A DNA stretch of 64,000 bases, taken from NCBI GenBank assembly GCA_964528845.1, contig CAZGVE010000012.1, positions 16,620 to 80,619 on the forward strand, read 5' to 3'. The DNA is from FEN-1191 sp964528845 (GTDB lineage: Bacteria; Pseudomonadota; Gammaproteobacteria; Steroidobacterales; Steroidobacteraceae). Within the stretch, counting starts at the first letter, position 1, and every line of letters begins with the position of its first letter. Positions 26,810 through 34,736 of the stretch are shown piece after piece. A model generated the notes under the pieces. The model saw only the letters and a list, made by a program, of their open reading frames with translations. It did not search any database and was not told where the DNA came from. Both the position numbers and the translations under genes were made by a program.

Positions 26810-27532
26810 ATGCATTACTGGCTGGTCATGCCGGCCGCGGGCGCAGGCCGGCGCTTCGGCGGGCGCAAGCAGTTCGCGACGCTGGGCGCGCGCAGCGTAC
26901 TGGAGGTGGCGCTGGAGCCGTTCCTCGAGGATCCGCAGTGCCTCGGCGGCAGCATCGCGCTGACGCCTGGGGAGTCCCGGCGCGACGAACTGGCGCAACG
27001 TATCCCCGCACGATTCGCGCTGATCGACGGCGGCGCGGAGCGCGTGCACTCGGTCATCAACGGCCTGCGCGCCCTGACTGCGCGAGCGGCCGGCGGCGAC
27101 TGGGTACTGGTTCACGACGCCGCGCGCCCGTGCCTGAGCCCGGCCGATCTCGCGCGGCTGCTCGCAAGCGCGGGGCAGGGCGGGGATGGAGCCCTGCTCG
27201 CGGTCCCGGTCGCCGACACGGTCAAGCAGGTGCAGTCCTCGACGCCCGGCGAGCCCGCTCATTATCCGCGCTGCGCCGGCACAATCCCACGCGACGCACT
27301 ATGGCTCGCCCAGACACCGCAGATGTTCCGCCATGCAGCGCTGTGCGCGGCGCTGGAATACGCCATCGCAGCCGGGCGCATGCCGACCGACGAGGCACAG
27401 GCGATGGAATGGCAGGGGGTCGCCGCGCTGCTGGTCCGTGCGCACGACCACAACATCAAGGTCACCAATGCAGCGGATCTCGGGCTGGCGCAGGCCATCC
27501 TGGCGGCGCGCGAGGAGGGCAGATGCGCATGA
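26810..27532 (+). CDS. ispD: 2-C-methyl-D-erythritol 4-phosphate cytidylyltransferase
   Basis: Third MEP-pathway step. The CTP-binding loop appears as MPAAGAGRRFGGRKQF, and VHDAARPCLSP and TPQMFR are the usual motifs. ATG at 26810 follows GGATCCGG and gives 240 residues (E. coli 236); the frame extends upstream through ftsB in another reading. The ispF start lies inside its stop codon region, so the two are translationally coupled. Confidence 0.95.
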   Translation: MHYWLVMPAAGAGRRFGGRKQFATLGARSVLEVALEPFLEDPQCLGGSIALTPGESRRDELAQRIPARFALIDGGAERVHSVINGLRALTARAAGGDWVLVHDAARPCLSPADLARLLASAGQGGDGALLAVPVADTVKQVQSSTPGEPAHYPRCAGTIPRDALWLAQTPQMFRHAALCAALEYAIAAGRMPTDEAQAMEWQGVAALLVRAHDHNIKVTNAADLGLAQAILAAREEGRCA

Positions 27533-28002
27533 GGGTTGGCTCGGGAATCGATATCCACGCCTTCGGGCCCGGCGACGGCGTGATGCTCGGTGGCATCCGG
27601 GTGCCGCACGATCGTGGAATCATCGCGCATTCCGACGGCGACGTGCTGCTGCACGCGCTGGTGGACGCGCTGCTCGGAGCGGCCGGACTCGGCGATATCG
27701 GGCAGCATTTCCCCGATACGGATTCCCGCTGGCGCGGCGCGCCCAGCAGCCAGTTCGTGGCCGCGACCATGCAGCAGCTCGCACGGCTGAATCTATGCGT
27801 CGTGAATGCCGACCTGACGCTGCTGGCGCAGGCGCCGAGGATCGCTCGCTATCGGGAGCAGATCCGGCACAACGTGGCCGTGCAGCTGGCGGTCGATGAC
27901 GGCTGCGTGAATCTGAAGGCCACGACCGCCGAGAATCTGGGATTTCTCGGCCGCAGCGAGGGTCTGCTCGCGATGGCCACCGTGCTGATCGAGGGCACGT
28001 GA
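27529..28002 (+). CDS. ispF: 2-C-methyl-D-erythritol 2,4-cyclodiphosphate synthase
   Basis: Cyclises CDP-ME-2-phosphate in the MEP pathway. The zinc motif GSGIDIHAF, HSDGDVLLHALVDALLGA, GDIGQHFPDTD, and KATTAENLGFLGR are typical. ATG at 27529 overlaps the ispD stop (ATGA) and gives 157 residues, the E. coli-like length. ATG at 27523, two codons earlier, is also possible because AGGAGG lies only a few bases before it. Confidence 0.96.
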   Translation: MRVGSGIDIHAFGPGDGVMLGGIRVPHDRGIIAHSDGDVLLHALVDALLGAAGLGDIGQHFPDTDSRWRGAPSSQFVAATMQQLARLNLCVVNADLTLLAQAPRIARYREQIRHNVAVQLAVDDGCVNLKATTAENLGFLGRSEGLLAMATVLIEGT

Positions 28003-28011
28003 GCGGCGGGT

Positions 28012-28554
28012 TCAGCGGTGCGTGAGCAACACCAGCGTCGCACCCGTGCCGCCGTCGGCCGGACGAGCCGAGGCGAACGCCAGTACCGCATCGGCGCGGC
28101 GCAGCAGTGCGTTGACCGTGTTCTTGAGCACCGGACCGCGGGTACCGGAGCGCAGCCCCTTGCCGTGGATCACCCGCACGCAGCGCAGGCCGCGCGCGCG
28201 CGCGGCACGCAGGAACTGCCCCAGGTGCGCGGTCGCGTCGCTGGCATTCAGGCCGTGCAGATCGGTTTCTGCCTCCACGCGGTACAGACCGCGGCGCAGC
28301 GAGCGCACGACGCTGTCCGGTACTCCCGGTCGACGGAACAGCAACTCGTCCCCGGGCTGCACCTCGTACAGGTCGGTTCCGGGCCCCAGGCTCTCGCGCA
28401 GCACCGCGGCGCGTTCCGCGCGCGCGAAACGGGCGCGCGGCCGGGCCGTGCGCCGGGCGGGCGCGGCCCGCGCTCGGGTCTTCAGCGGCTGCACGCCCCG
28501 CATGGCGAGGCGAAACAGCGCTGCATCGTCCGGCTGCTCCTCATCGTCGATCAT
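28012..28554 (-). CDS. Smr domain-containing protein (putative endonuclease)
   Basis: The C-terminal ~85 residues form an Smr (small MutS-related) domain with TDLHGLNASDA and VIHGKGLRSG, the two defining motifs. E. coli SmrB of this family cleaves mRNA at collided ribosomes; whether this 180-residue protein does so is inference. The N-terminal half is basic and low in complexity. ATG at 28554 follows GGAGGTGG. It faces against the surrounding genes and ends 9 bases after ispF. A TATACT hexamer on the minus strand (28585-28580) could be its -10 box, but no -35 is convincing. Confidence 0.85.
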   Translation of the reverse strand: MIDDEEQPDDAALFRLAMRGVQPLKTRARAAPARRTARPRARFARAERAAVLRESLGPGTDLYEVQPGDELLFRRPGVPDSVVRSLRRGLYRVEAETDLHGLNASDATAHLGQFLRAARARGLRCVRVIHGKGLRSGTRGPVLKNTVNALLRRADAVLAFASARPADGGTGATLVLLTHR

Positions 28555-28665
28555 CGGTGCTCCACCTCCGGCGCATTGCAGTATATTGGCCCGCCGAGCG
28601 CCCGCCCGGCCGGCCCCAGGCAGCGTGATCGTGCCTTCCATAGCGGGTAGTGCCACCACTCTGCC

Positions 28666-29430
28666 GTGAAAATACTGGTCAGCAACGACGATGGCTACCG
28701 CGCCGAGGGGATCGCCCGGCTGCGCGCTGCGCTGATGGATCTCGGCGATGTCACGGTGGTTGCGCCCGACCGCAACCGCAGCGGCGCCGGGAATTCGCTG
28801 ACGCTCGACGTGCCGCTGCGCATGTTCGAATCCGAGCCTGGCGTCTACTACGTGCCCGGCACCCCGACCGACTGCGTGCACCTGGCGATCTCGGGCGTGT
28901 TCGACTTCGAGTTCGATATGGTCGCCTCGGGCGTCAACGATGGCGCCAACCTCGGGGATGACGTGCTGTATTCGGGCACCGTGGCGGCCGCCATCGAGGG
29001 CCGCTTCCTCGGTCTGCCCACGCTCGCCGTCTCGCTGTGCACGGTGCCCGGTGGCGGACGACACTTCGACACCGCGGCTCGAGTGGCGCGGCTGATCGTG
29101 ACGGGGCTGCTCAGCCGGCCGCTGGACGCGGCAATGATCCTGAATGTCAACGTTCCGGACCTCCCGTTCGAGCAACTTGCCGGCTTCGAGAGCACGCGGC
29201 TTGGCTTCCGCCACCGCTCAGCGCCGGTGATCCGGGCCTCGGACCCTAAAGGCCATCCGGTGTACTGGATCGGCCCCGCAGGCCCTGGCCAGGATGCCGG
29301 CGAGGGCACGGATTTCCACGCGGTCGCGCGTGGTCGGGTCTCCGTCACGCCGCTGTCGATCGATCTCACGCGGCACGCTGCGCTGGCCGATATCGCGCGC
29401 TGGCTGCTGCCCCTGGGAACGCATGAGTGA
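28666..29430 (+). CDS. surE: 5'/3'-nucleotidase SurE
   Basis: Stationary-phase survival phosphatase acting on nucleoside monophosphates and polyphosphate. The metal site is visible in ILVSNDDGYRAEGI; APDRNRSGAGNSLT, GTPTDCVHLAI and VASGVNDGANLGDDVLYSGT follow. GTG at 28666 is the start and gives 254 residues (E. coli 253). pcm overlaps its end by 8 bases, as expected for the surE-pcm pair. Confidence 0.96.
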   Translation: MKILVSNDDGYRAEGIARLRAALMDLGDVTVVAPDRNRSGAGNSLTLDVPLRMFESEPGVYYVPGTPTDCVHLAISGVFDFEFDMVASGVNDGANLGDDVLYSGTVAAAIEGRFLGLPTLAVSLCTVPGGGRHFDTAARVARLIVTGLLSRPLDAAMILNVNVPDLPFEQLAGFESTRLGFRHRSAPVIRASDPKGHPVYWIGPAGPGQDAGEGTDFHAVARGRVSVTPLSIDLTRHAALADIARWLLPLGTHE

Positions 29431-30085
29431 CGCACGGATAGCCGGTATCGGCATGACTTCGGCGCGTACGCGCGACCGACTCGTGCAGCGGCTGCGCGAG
29501 CAGGGCATCCACAACATGGCGGTGCTGGACCGGATCCGCAATGTGCCACGTCATCTGTTCGTTGACGAAGCCCTCGCGAGCCGCAGCTACGAGGACACGG
29601 CGCTGCCGATCGGTTTCGGACAGACCATCTCGCAGCCCTACATCGTCGCGCGCATGAGCGAGGCCATGCTCGAGGGCGGACCTTGTGCCAAGCTGCTCGA
29701 GATCGGCACCGGCTGTGGATACCAGACCGCGGTGCTCGCACCGCTGGTCGGAAGGATCTACACCATCGAGCGGATCGCGGCCCTGCAGACACGCGCCCGC
29801 GTGCTGCTCAAGGAGCTCAAAGTGCGCAATGTGCGATTCCGCCACGGCGATGGTGCGCTCGGCTGGCCGAGCCAGGCACCCTTCGACGGCATCCTGCTGG
29901 CCGCTGCGCCGATGCGGGTCCCCGAAGCGCTGCTCGGGCAGCTGACCGCAGGCGGACGGCTGATCGCTCCGGTCGGTCCGGAGGGCGAGCAGCAGCTGAT
30001 GTGTTTCACGCGGCGCGAGCAGGGCATCGAACGTCGCGTCCTTGGCGCCGTGGCATTCGTGCCCCTGGTGGCCGGATTGGGCTGA
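29423..30085 (+). CDS. pcm: Protein-L-isoaspartate O-methyltransferase
   Basis: Repairs isoaspartyl damage in aged proteins using S-adenosylmethionine. The SAM-binding motif EIGTGCGYQTAVLAPL is at about residues 90-105, after PIGFGQTISQPYIVARM, the family hallmark. ATG at 29423 gives 220 residues (E. coli 208) and overlaps surE. The genes nlpD and rpoS that follow pcm in E. coli are absent here; an AT-rich gap follows instead. Confidence 0.95.
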   Translation: MSDARIAGIGMTSARTRDRLVQRLREQGIHNMAVLDRIRNVPRHLFVDEALASRSYEDTALPIGFGQTISQPYIVARMSEAMLEGGPCAKLLEIGTGCGYQTAVLAPLVGRIYTIERIAALQTRARVLLKELKVRNVRFRHGDGALGWPSQAPFDGILLAAAPMRVPEALLGQLTAGGRLIAPVGPEGEQQLMCFTRREQGIERRVLGAVAFVPLVAGLG

Positions 30086-30187
30086 CGATGCCTAGAAATC
30101 ACATGATGAGAAAATTTTAAATACATAATTATTAACAAATTAATTTCTGATAGTTGCAACGACGAGCCGGTCACGGATACCATCGGC

Positions 30188-30215
30188 CGCGCTGTCGGCA
30201 ACTGCCGACAACGCG
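30188..30215. repeat. Inverted repeat (12-bp stem with one mismatch, 2-base loop)
   Basis: TGTCGGCA (30193-30200) is followed after AC by TGCCGACA (30203-30210). The stem extends by four more pairs beyond one mismatch. It could form a compact hairpin on either strand. Not followed by a T-run. Confidence 0.6.
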
Positions 30216-30218
30216 CTG

Positions 30219-30402
30219 ACCGCAACAGGCGCACCGCGAGAAGACACAGGGGTGAAGGGGAAGACGGGTTTAGTTCAAAAACAAGAACAGTTTGGATAAC
30301 AACAACAAAGCGGAAACAATTATTCGGGTTTGATAGCTTCGGATAATTGGGGGTAGATAGAGGTTCTTTCTCTCCCTGTGTCTTCTCTCGGTGCGCTTGC
30401 GG
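30219..30402. repeat. Segment bounded by long inverted repeats (MITE-like or structured RNA)
   Basis: The core arm at 30229-30251 (GCGCACCG, one variable base, then GAGAAGACACAGGG) matches the reverse complement of 30374-30396 at 22 of 23 positions. Past a 3-base insertion the arms extend to CCGCAA at 30219 and TTGCGG at 30402. They enclose about 120 bases of AT-rich DNA with a nested hairpin: CAATTATTCG (30317-30326) pairs with CGGATAATTG (30340-30349). No open frame inside resembles a protein, and no target-site duplication is visible. Confidence 0.6.
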
Positions 30403-30411
30403 CGCACCGAG
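30387..30411. repeat. Perfect 10-bp hairpin overlapping the right inverted arm
   Basis: CTCGGTGCGC (30387-30396), loop TTGCG, GCGCACCGAG (30402-30411). Its left half is also the end of the long right arm of the preceding element, so the two pairings exclude each other. A second hairpin, GGCCGGT/ACCGGCC, lies just downstream at 30413-30433. Confidence 0.6.
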
Positions 30412-30491
30412 CCGGCCGGTGCCACCCACCGGCCACCAATTCCCGCCCAACATTCCCGGCCCATACGTTCGACCTGTCGATCGATCCCGTG

Positions 30492-30860
30492 TTACGGAAA
30501 GAGCCCCGCGGCGACCGGGCGCCCTTCGTTCGCAAGGATGTTGTAAGTGCGGCAGGCGGCTCCGAGATTCATGCATTCCAGCGCGATGCCGCGCTCGCGG
30601 AACCAGCTGCGCAGTCCCGCATCGGGAAGCACCGTGGTCTCGCCGGCACCCAGCAACACGATCTCGGTGCCGGGCGCGCACAATGCCTGCGCCTGCCCGG
30701 TATCGAGACCCAGGATCGAGCCCGCACCCCAGTCGAGTACCAGGTGATCCGGAAAGATCACGAACGGCCGCGTCAGCCGCTGCTCGCCGACGACGATGGC
30801 ACCGCCGCCATAACTGCGCACGAGCTGGATCCGAGGATCGGAGTCGAGGAGCAGACGCAT
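30492..30860 (-). CDS. Mth938-like domain-containing protein (DUF498 family)
   Basis: Small 122-residue cytosolic protein of the Mth938-like/COG3737 type. The pattern of a beta-rich start (MRLLLDSDP), FPDHLVLDWG, a Gly-rich VLLGAGETTVLP, and an ending RTYNILANEGRPVAAGLFP is characteristic. The biochemical function is not established; a mitochondrial relative (NDUFAF3) helps complex I assembly. It is divergent from the RpfE-like gene with 17 bases between the starts. Identification rests on overall pattern. Confidence 0.75.
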   Translation of the reverse strand: MRLLLDSDPRIQLVRSYGGGAIVVGEQRLTRPFVIFPDHLVLDWGAGSILGLDTGQAQALCAPGTEIVLLGAGETTVLPDAGLRSWFRERGIALECMNLGAACRTYNILANEGRPVAAGLFP

Positions 30861-30866
30861 GCTGAG

Positions 30867-30872
30867 TACGAT
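30867..30872 (+). promoter_or_regulatory. Candidate -10 box for a near-leaderless RpfE-like transcript
   Basis: TACGAT lies five bases before the ATG at 30878, with no ribosome-binding site in the 17-base gap to the divergent gene. The spacing fits a transcript starting at or beside the start codon. Similar boxes precede prfB, the DUF2844 gene and aceE. No clear -35. Confidence 0.3.
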
Positions 30873-30877
30873 ACGCC

Positions 30878-31873
30878 ATGGTGTCGGAACTGACAGTGAT
30901 CCTCGGTGACTTTTTTCTCACCTCGCGCCCACGGCAGGCTGAGGCGCCCCCACGGTTGCTGGCGCTCGAACTGCTGCTGGCGCGCGCCGCGTGCACGCGG
31001 CTGCCCCTGGGCTGGCGCGCCTGGCTCGCACAGCAGGCAGCGAGCGACGATGCGCTGCACCTGGCACCGGCTGGCGTGGCTGCACGCGCGTGGCTCGCGG
31101 CGCCGCCCGGACCGCACTCATTCTGGTTCGCCACTCCGGTGCACTACCTGGCCGGCATCGATAGCGTGCATCTGCACCCGGCCGGACTGCTGGAGCTTGC
31201 GAGCGACGAGCAGGCCGCGCTGGCCGCCGATTTCAATGCGCTGTTCGGCGACTCACACTGGCACCTGTATGCGCTCGGTCGCCGCGAGTTGCTGCTGTGC
31301 GGACCGCACCTCGACGCGAGCGCCGCGGATCCGGGCAACTGGGCCGGCCGGGACCCGTCCGGGGGCGCGCCGCGCGGCCCGGACGCCGGCGCGCTGCTGC
31401 GGCTCGGCAGCGAAATCGAGATGTGGCTGCACGAGCACCGGATCAACGGGCCGCGTCAGGCGCGCTCGCAGCTTCCCATCACGGGGCTGTGGCTGTGGGG
31501 CGCGACCTCGAGCGCGCAGCCCCGGGTCGCCGCACGCGGCGAGCTTCCCGCGCTGTACGGTGCTGATCTGTATGCGGAGGGCCTGTGGCGACTCGCGGGC
31601 CATGGTGCCGCGCCGTTGCCGGAGGAGTTCCACGCTTTGCCCGCTGCAGCCGGAGCACGCGCCATCGTGCTCTATCCGGTGCTCGCAGCGGACGGCCTCG
31701 CGCAGCTGCAGCGGCTCGAGCAACGCTGGATCGCGCCGGCGCTCGCTGCGCTGCGCGTGGGTCGCCTGCGGACGCTGCGGCTGCTGGCAGGTGAGCGACT
31801 GTATCGGCTGCAGCGGCTGCGGCTCGCGCAGTTCTGGCGTCGCGGCCGGCCGTGGTGGGAGGCCCTGGCATGA
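30878..31873 (+). CDS. RpfE-like protein upstream of recJ
   Basis: A 331-residue soluble protein recognised mainly by context and pattern: this gene upstream of recJ in Xanthomonadales and many betaproteobacteria is annotated as an RpfE-type regulatory protein or a phosphoglycerate-mutase-like protein. ALELLLARA near the start, FWFATPVHYLAGIDSVHL, FGDSHWHLYALGRRELLL and ITGLWLWG fit that family. No catalytic site can be identified by eye. ATG at 30878 is followed by a second possible start only well inside. The stop overlaps the recJ start (ATGA), so RecJ translation is probably coupled to it. Confidence 0.7.
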   Translation: MVSELTVILGDFFLTSRPRQAEAPPRLLALELLLARAACTRLPLGWRAWLAQQAASDDALHLAPAGVAARAWLAAPPGPHSFWFATPVHYLAGIDSVHLHPAGLLELASDEQAALAADFNALFGDSHWHLYALGRRELLLCGPHLDASAADPGNWAGRDPSGGAPRGPDAGALLRLGSEIEMWLHEHRINGPRQARSQLPITGLWLWGATSSAQPRVAARGELPALYGADLYAEGLWRLAGHGAAPLPEEFHALPAAAGARAIVLYPVLAADGLAQLQRLEQRWIAPALAALRVGRLRTLRLLAGERLYRLQRLRLAQFWRRGRPWWEALA

Positions 31874-33597
31874 AGCTGCAGATCGTGCGGCGAGCGGCGG
31901 TGGCCTCAGGGGCCGTGCTCGCCCCGGGCCTGCATCCCGTGCTGCAGCGGATCTACGCGGCACGCGGCGTGACCGACGACTCGCAGCTGCAGCTCGCGAT
32001 GCGCCAGCTGCTGCCGATCGGCAGCCTCGCGAACGTGGAGGCCGCCGCCGCCCTGTTCTGCGAGCACCGCGCGCGCGGTGGCCTGATCCTGATCATCGGC
32101 GATTTCGACGCCGACGGCGCCACCAGCACGGCGCTGATGGTGCGGGCCCTGCGCGGCTGGGGATTTCCTGCCGTGGATTTCCTGGTGCCGAATCGATTCG
32201 AATTCGGCTACGGCCTCACTCCCGAGATCGTCGCGCTCGCAGCGCGCCGCAATCCGGCCTTGATCGTGACGGTGGATAACGGCATCTCGAGCAATGCGGG
32301 GGTCGCGGCCGCACGGCTCGCCGGCATTGACGTACTGGTCACGGACCATCACCTGGCGGGCGAGCGGCTTCCCGATGCCAACGTGATCGTCAATCCGAAC
32401 CTGCCGGGCAGCGCCTTCGGCTCGCGCGCACTGGCCGGCGTCGGCGTCGCGTTCTATGTGATGGTCGCGCTGCGGCGGGTGCTGGAGCAGCGCTGCGTGC
32501 TGAGCGCCGGCGCATTGCCGGTTACCGATCTGCTGGACCTCGTCGCGCTCGGCACCGTGGCGGACGTCGTGCCCTTCGATCTGAACAACCGGATCCTGGT
32601 GGCGCAGGGCCTCGCCCGGATCCGTGCCGGGCGCTGTGTGCCCGGGATCGCCGCGCTGCTCGAAGTCGCGCGGCGCGCGCCGGGCGAGCTGGTCAGTGCG
32701 GACCTCGGATTTGCAGTGGCCCCGCGTCTCAATGCCGCCGGGCGCCTCACCGATATGTCGATCGGGATCCGCTGCCTGCTCGCCGCGGACCTGACCGCTG
32801 CGCGAGAGCTGGCGCAGGAGCTCGATGCGCTCAATGCCGAGCGTCGGCAGATCGAAGCGCGGATGCAGACGCAAGCCCGCGCCGCAGTACGCTCCCTCGA
32901 GCAGGATGAGCGCCGGTCGCGCCGCGCGGGGGTCTGTCTATACGACCCGGGGTGGCACCAGGGAGTGGTCGGATTGGTCGCGAGCCGGCTGAAGGACCGG
33001 CTGCGCCGTCCAGTGATCGCATTCGCGCCGGCCGACGGGCAGACGCTGCGCGGCTCGGCGCGGTCGATACCGGGCGTGCACATCCGCGACGTGCTCGATG
33101 CGATCGCGGCGCAGGCGCCGACGCTGATCAGCAAGTTCGGCGGCCACGCAATGGCCGCGGGACTCACGCTGGAGTGCAGCGGACTTCCGGCCTTTGCGCG
33201 GGCATTCGATGCGGAGTGCGCCCGAGCGCTCGGCTTAAGCGGATCGCCGGACGTAATCGAGACCGACGGCGCGCTCTCGGCGAGCGACCTGGCGCTGAGC
33301 ACGGCGCAGGCGCTGCGCGACGGCGGGCCCTGGGGGCCCGGATTCCCCGAGCCGAGATTCGACGGCATCTTCCGCATCGAGTCGGCGCGCCGGGTAGGGG
33401 AGCGCCACATGAAGCTCAAGGTTGCCACGCCGGAAGGGCGCGGCCAGTTCGATGCGATCGCCTTCAACTTCCTGGATGACGACCCGGACATTGTCCTGCC
33501 GAGCGGGGACGCGCGCCTGGTCTACCGGCTCGAGAGCAACGAGTACCTGGGCGAACGGCGGCTGCAGTTCGTGATCGAGCACCTGCTGCCCCCTTGA
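31870..33597 (+). CDS. recJ: Single-stranded-DNA-specific exonuclease RecJ
   Basis: 5'-3' ssDNA exonuclease in recombination and mismatch repair. The DHH phosphoesterase motifs are complete: GDFDADGATSTALMVRAL, VTVDNGISS, TDHHLAGERLPDA, and the DHHA1 motif GGHAMAAGL near residue 435. ATG at 31870 overlaps the previous stop and gives 575 residues (E. coli 577). Confidence 0.97.
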   Translation: MKLQIVRRAAVASGAVLAPGLHPVLQRIYAARGVTDDSQLQLAMRQLLPIGSLANVEAAAALFCEHRARGGLILIIGDFDADGATSTALMVRALRGWGFPAVDFLVPNRFEFGYGLTPEIVALAARRNPALIVTVDNGISSNAGVAAARLAGIDVLVTDHHLAGERLPDANVIVNPNLPGSAFGSRALAGVGVAFYVMVALRRVLEQRCVLSAGALPVTDLLDLVALGTVADVVPFDLNNRILVAQGLARIRAGRCVPGIAALLEVARRAPGELVSADLGFAVAPRLNAAGRLTDMSIGIRCLLAADLTAARELAQELDALNAERRQIEARMQTQARAAVRSLEQDERRSRRAGVCLYDPGWHQGVVGLVASRLKDRLRRPVIAFAPADGQTLRGSARSIPGVHIRDVLDAIAAQAPTLISKFGGHAMAAGLTLECSGLPAFARAFDAECARALGLSGSPDVIETDGALSASDLALSTAQALRDGGPWGPGFPEPRFDGIFRIESARRVGERHMKLKVATPEGRGQFDAIAFNFLDDDPDIVLPSGDARLVYRLESNEYLGERRLQFVIEHLLPP

Positions 33598-33626
33598 AGC
33601 GCGTGCGCCGGGTGATCCGGTCCACG

Positions 33627-33635
33627 TGCTAGAAT
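33627..33635 (+). promoter_or_regulatory. Extended -10 element immediately upstream of prfB
   Basis: TGC-TAGAAT forms an extended -10 element ending five bases before the prfB ATG. No ribosome-binding site lies between. Transcription from it would start at or next to the start codon, giving a leaderless message. Read-through from recJ is the alternative. Confidence 0.35.
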
Positions 33636-33640
33636 CGCGC

Positions 33641-34736
33641 ATGGAAGTCAGCCAGCTGAAGCGAACACTCAAAGATCTCGAGGAGCGAGCTGTCTCCTTG
33701 AGGGGGTTTCTTTGAATACGACCGCAAGAAGGAACGGCTCGAGGAAGTAAGTCGCGAGCTGGAAGACCCGGCGATCTGGACCGTGCCGGAACGCGCCCAG
33801 GAACTGGGGCGCGAGCGTTCACGGCTCACCACCGAACTCGCCGAGCTCGATCGCACCACCCACGCGCTCAGCGATGCGAACGCGTTGCTCGAGCTGGCGG
33901 AGACCGAAAACGACGAATCCACGGCGCGCGACATCGAACGCGAGGCGCATGGGCTCGAGACCGAGGTCCGCAAGCTCGAGTTCCGGCGCATGTTTCGCGG
34001 CGAGATGGACCCCCACAGTGCCTTCCTCGACATCCAGGCCGGTGCCGGCGGTACCGAGGCACAGGACTGGGCGCAGATGCTGCTGCGCATGTACCTGCGC
34101 TGGGGCGCGGCCCGCGGCTTCAGCTGCGAGGTCATGGATTCCAGTCCGGGCGAGGTTGCCGGCATCAAGAGCGCGAGTGTCGCGGTGCAGGGCGAGTACG
34201 CCTATGGCTGGCTGCGCACGGAGACCGGAGTGCACCGGCTGGTGCGCAAGTCGCCATTCGATTCAGGCAACCGCCGGCACACCTCGTTCGCCTCGGTCTT
34301 CGTCGCCCCGGAAGTCGACGACGACATCGCGATCGAGATCAACCCGGCCGACCTGCGCATGGACGTGTACCGTTCCTCCGGCGCCGGCGGGCAGCACGTG
34401 AACAAGACCGAATCGGCGGTGCGCATCACCCACATGCCGAGCGGCATCGTGGTCGCCTGCCAGAACGAGCGCAGCCAGCACAAGAACCGCTCGACCGCGA
34501 TGAAGATGCTGAAGGCAAAGCTCTACGAGCTGGAGGTCAACAAGCGCAACGCGGCCGCCAAGGTGCTCGAGGACTCGAAATCCGACGTGAGCTGGGGCAA
34601 CCAGATCCGTTCCTACGTGCTCGATCAGTCGCGCATCAAGGATCTGCGTACCGGCGTCGAGGTCGGCAACACCGCCGCGGTGCTCGATGGCGATCTGGAC
34701 CAGTTCATGGAAGCGAGCCTGAAGGCGGGACTGTGA
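33641..34736 (+). CDS. prfB: Peptide chain release factor 2 (programmed +1 frameshift)
   Basis: RF2 terminates at UGA and UAA. Translation starts at ATG 33641, runs 24 codons to an in-frame TGA at 33713-33715, and must slip +1 so that GAATACGACCGC is read from 33714. The sum, 364 residues, equals E. coli RF2 within one residue. The downstream frame has the SPF anticodon-like motif (as RKSPFDSGNRRHTSF) and the peptidyl-hydrolysis GGQ loop in SSGAGGQHVNKTESAVR. lysS overlaps the stop (GTGA), as in E. coli. Confidence 0.96.
33701..33715 (+). promoter_or_regulatory. RF2 autoregulatory +1 frameshift site
   Basis: AGGGGG-TTT-CTT-TGA: an internal Shine-Dalgarno-like AGGGGG, the slippery CTT codon and the UGA stop. 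This is the E. coli site with TTT in place of TAT. When RF2 is scarce, termination at the UGA is slow and ribosomes shift to restore RF2 synthesis. Confidence 0.93.

Larger units (their letters stand above)
30086..30491. other. Gene-free intergenic stretch, locally AT-rich, rich in inverted repeats
   Basis: This 406-base gap after pcm has no credible gene. Two parts, about 30105-30155 and 30265-30365, are strikingly AT-rich against the rest of the window. At least four stem-forming elements lie here (listed separately). No U-tract follows any of them, so none is a clear terminator. The composition break suggests a non-coding RNA, a small mobile-element remnant or a rearrangement junction. Confidence 0.7.

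Noticed and set aside
28575..28608. Bidirectional smr/surE promoter
   Set aside because: Only a minus-strand TATACT is good; no -35 at 16-18 bases on either strand.
30219..30402. Integron attC site
   Set aside because: The required GTTRRRY/RYYYAAC core sites are not at the arm ends, and there is no integrase or cassette.
30188..30433. Intrinsic terminators for pcm or the Mth938-like gene
   Set aside because: Hairpins are present but no T-tract follows on either strand.
30092..30480. Short open frames in the AT-rich island as small genes
   Set aside because: No ribosome-binding site with a plausible start, no recognisable product, and the sequence is dominated by inverted repeats.
33641..33715. 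prfB as a broken gene because of the in-frame TGA
   Set aside because: The TGA is in the exact programmed frameshift context and the rest of RF2 is intact.
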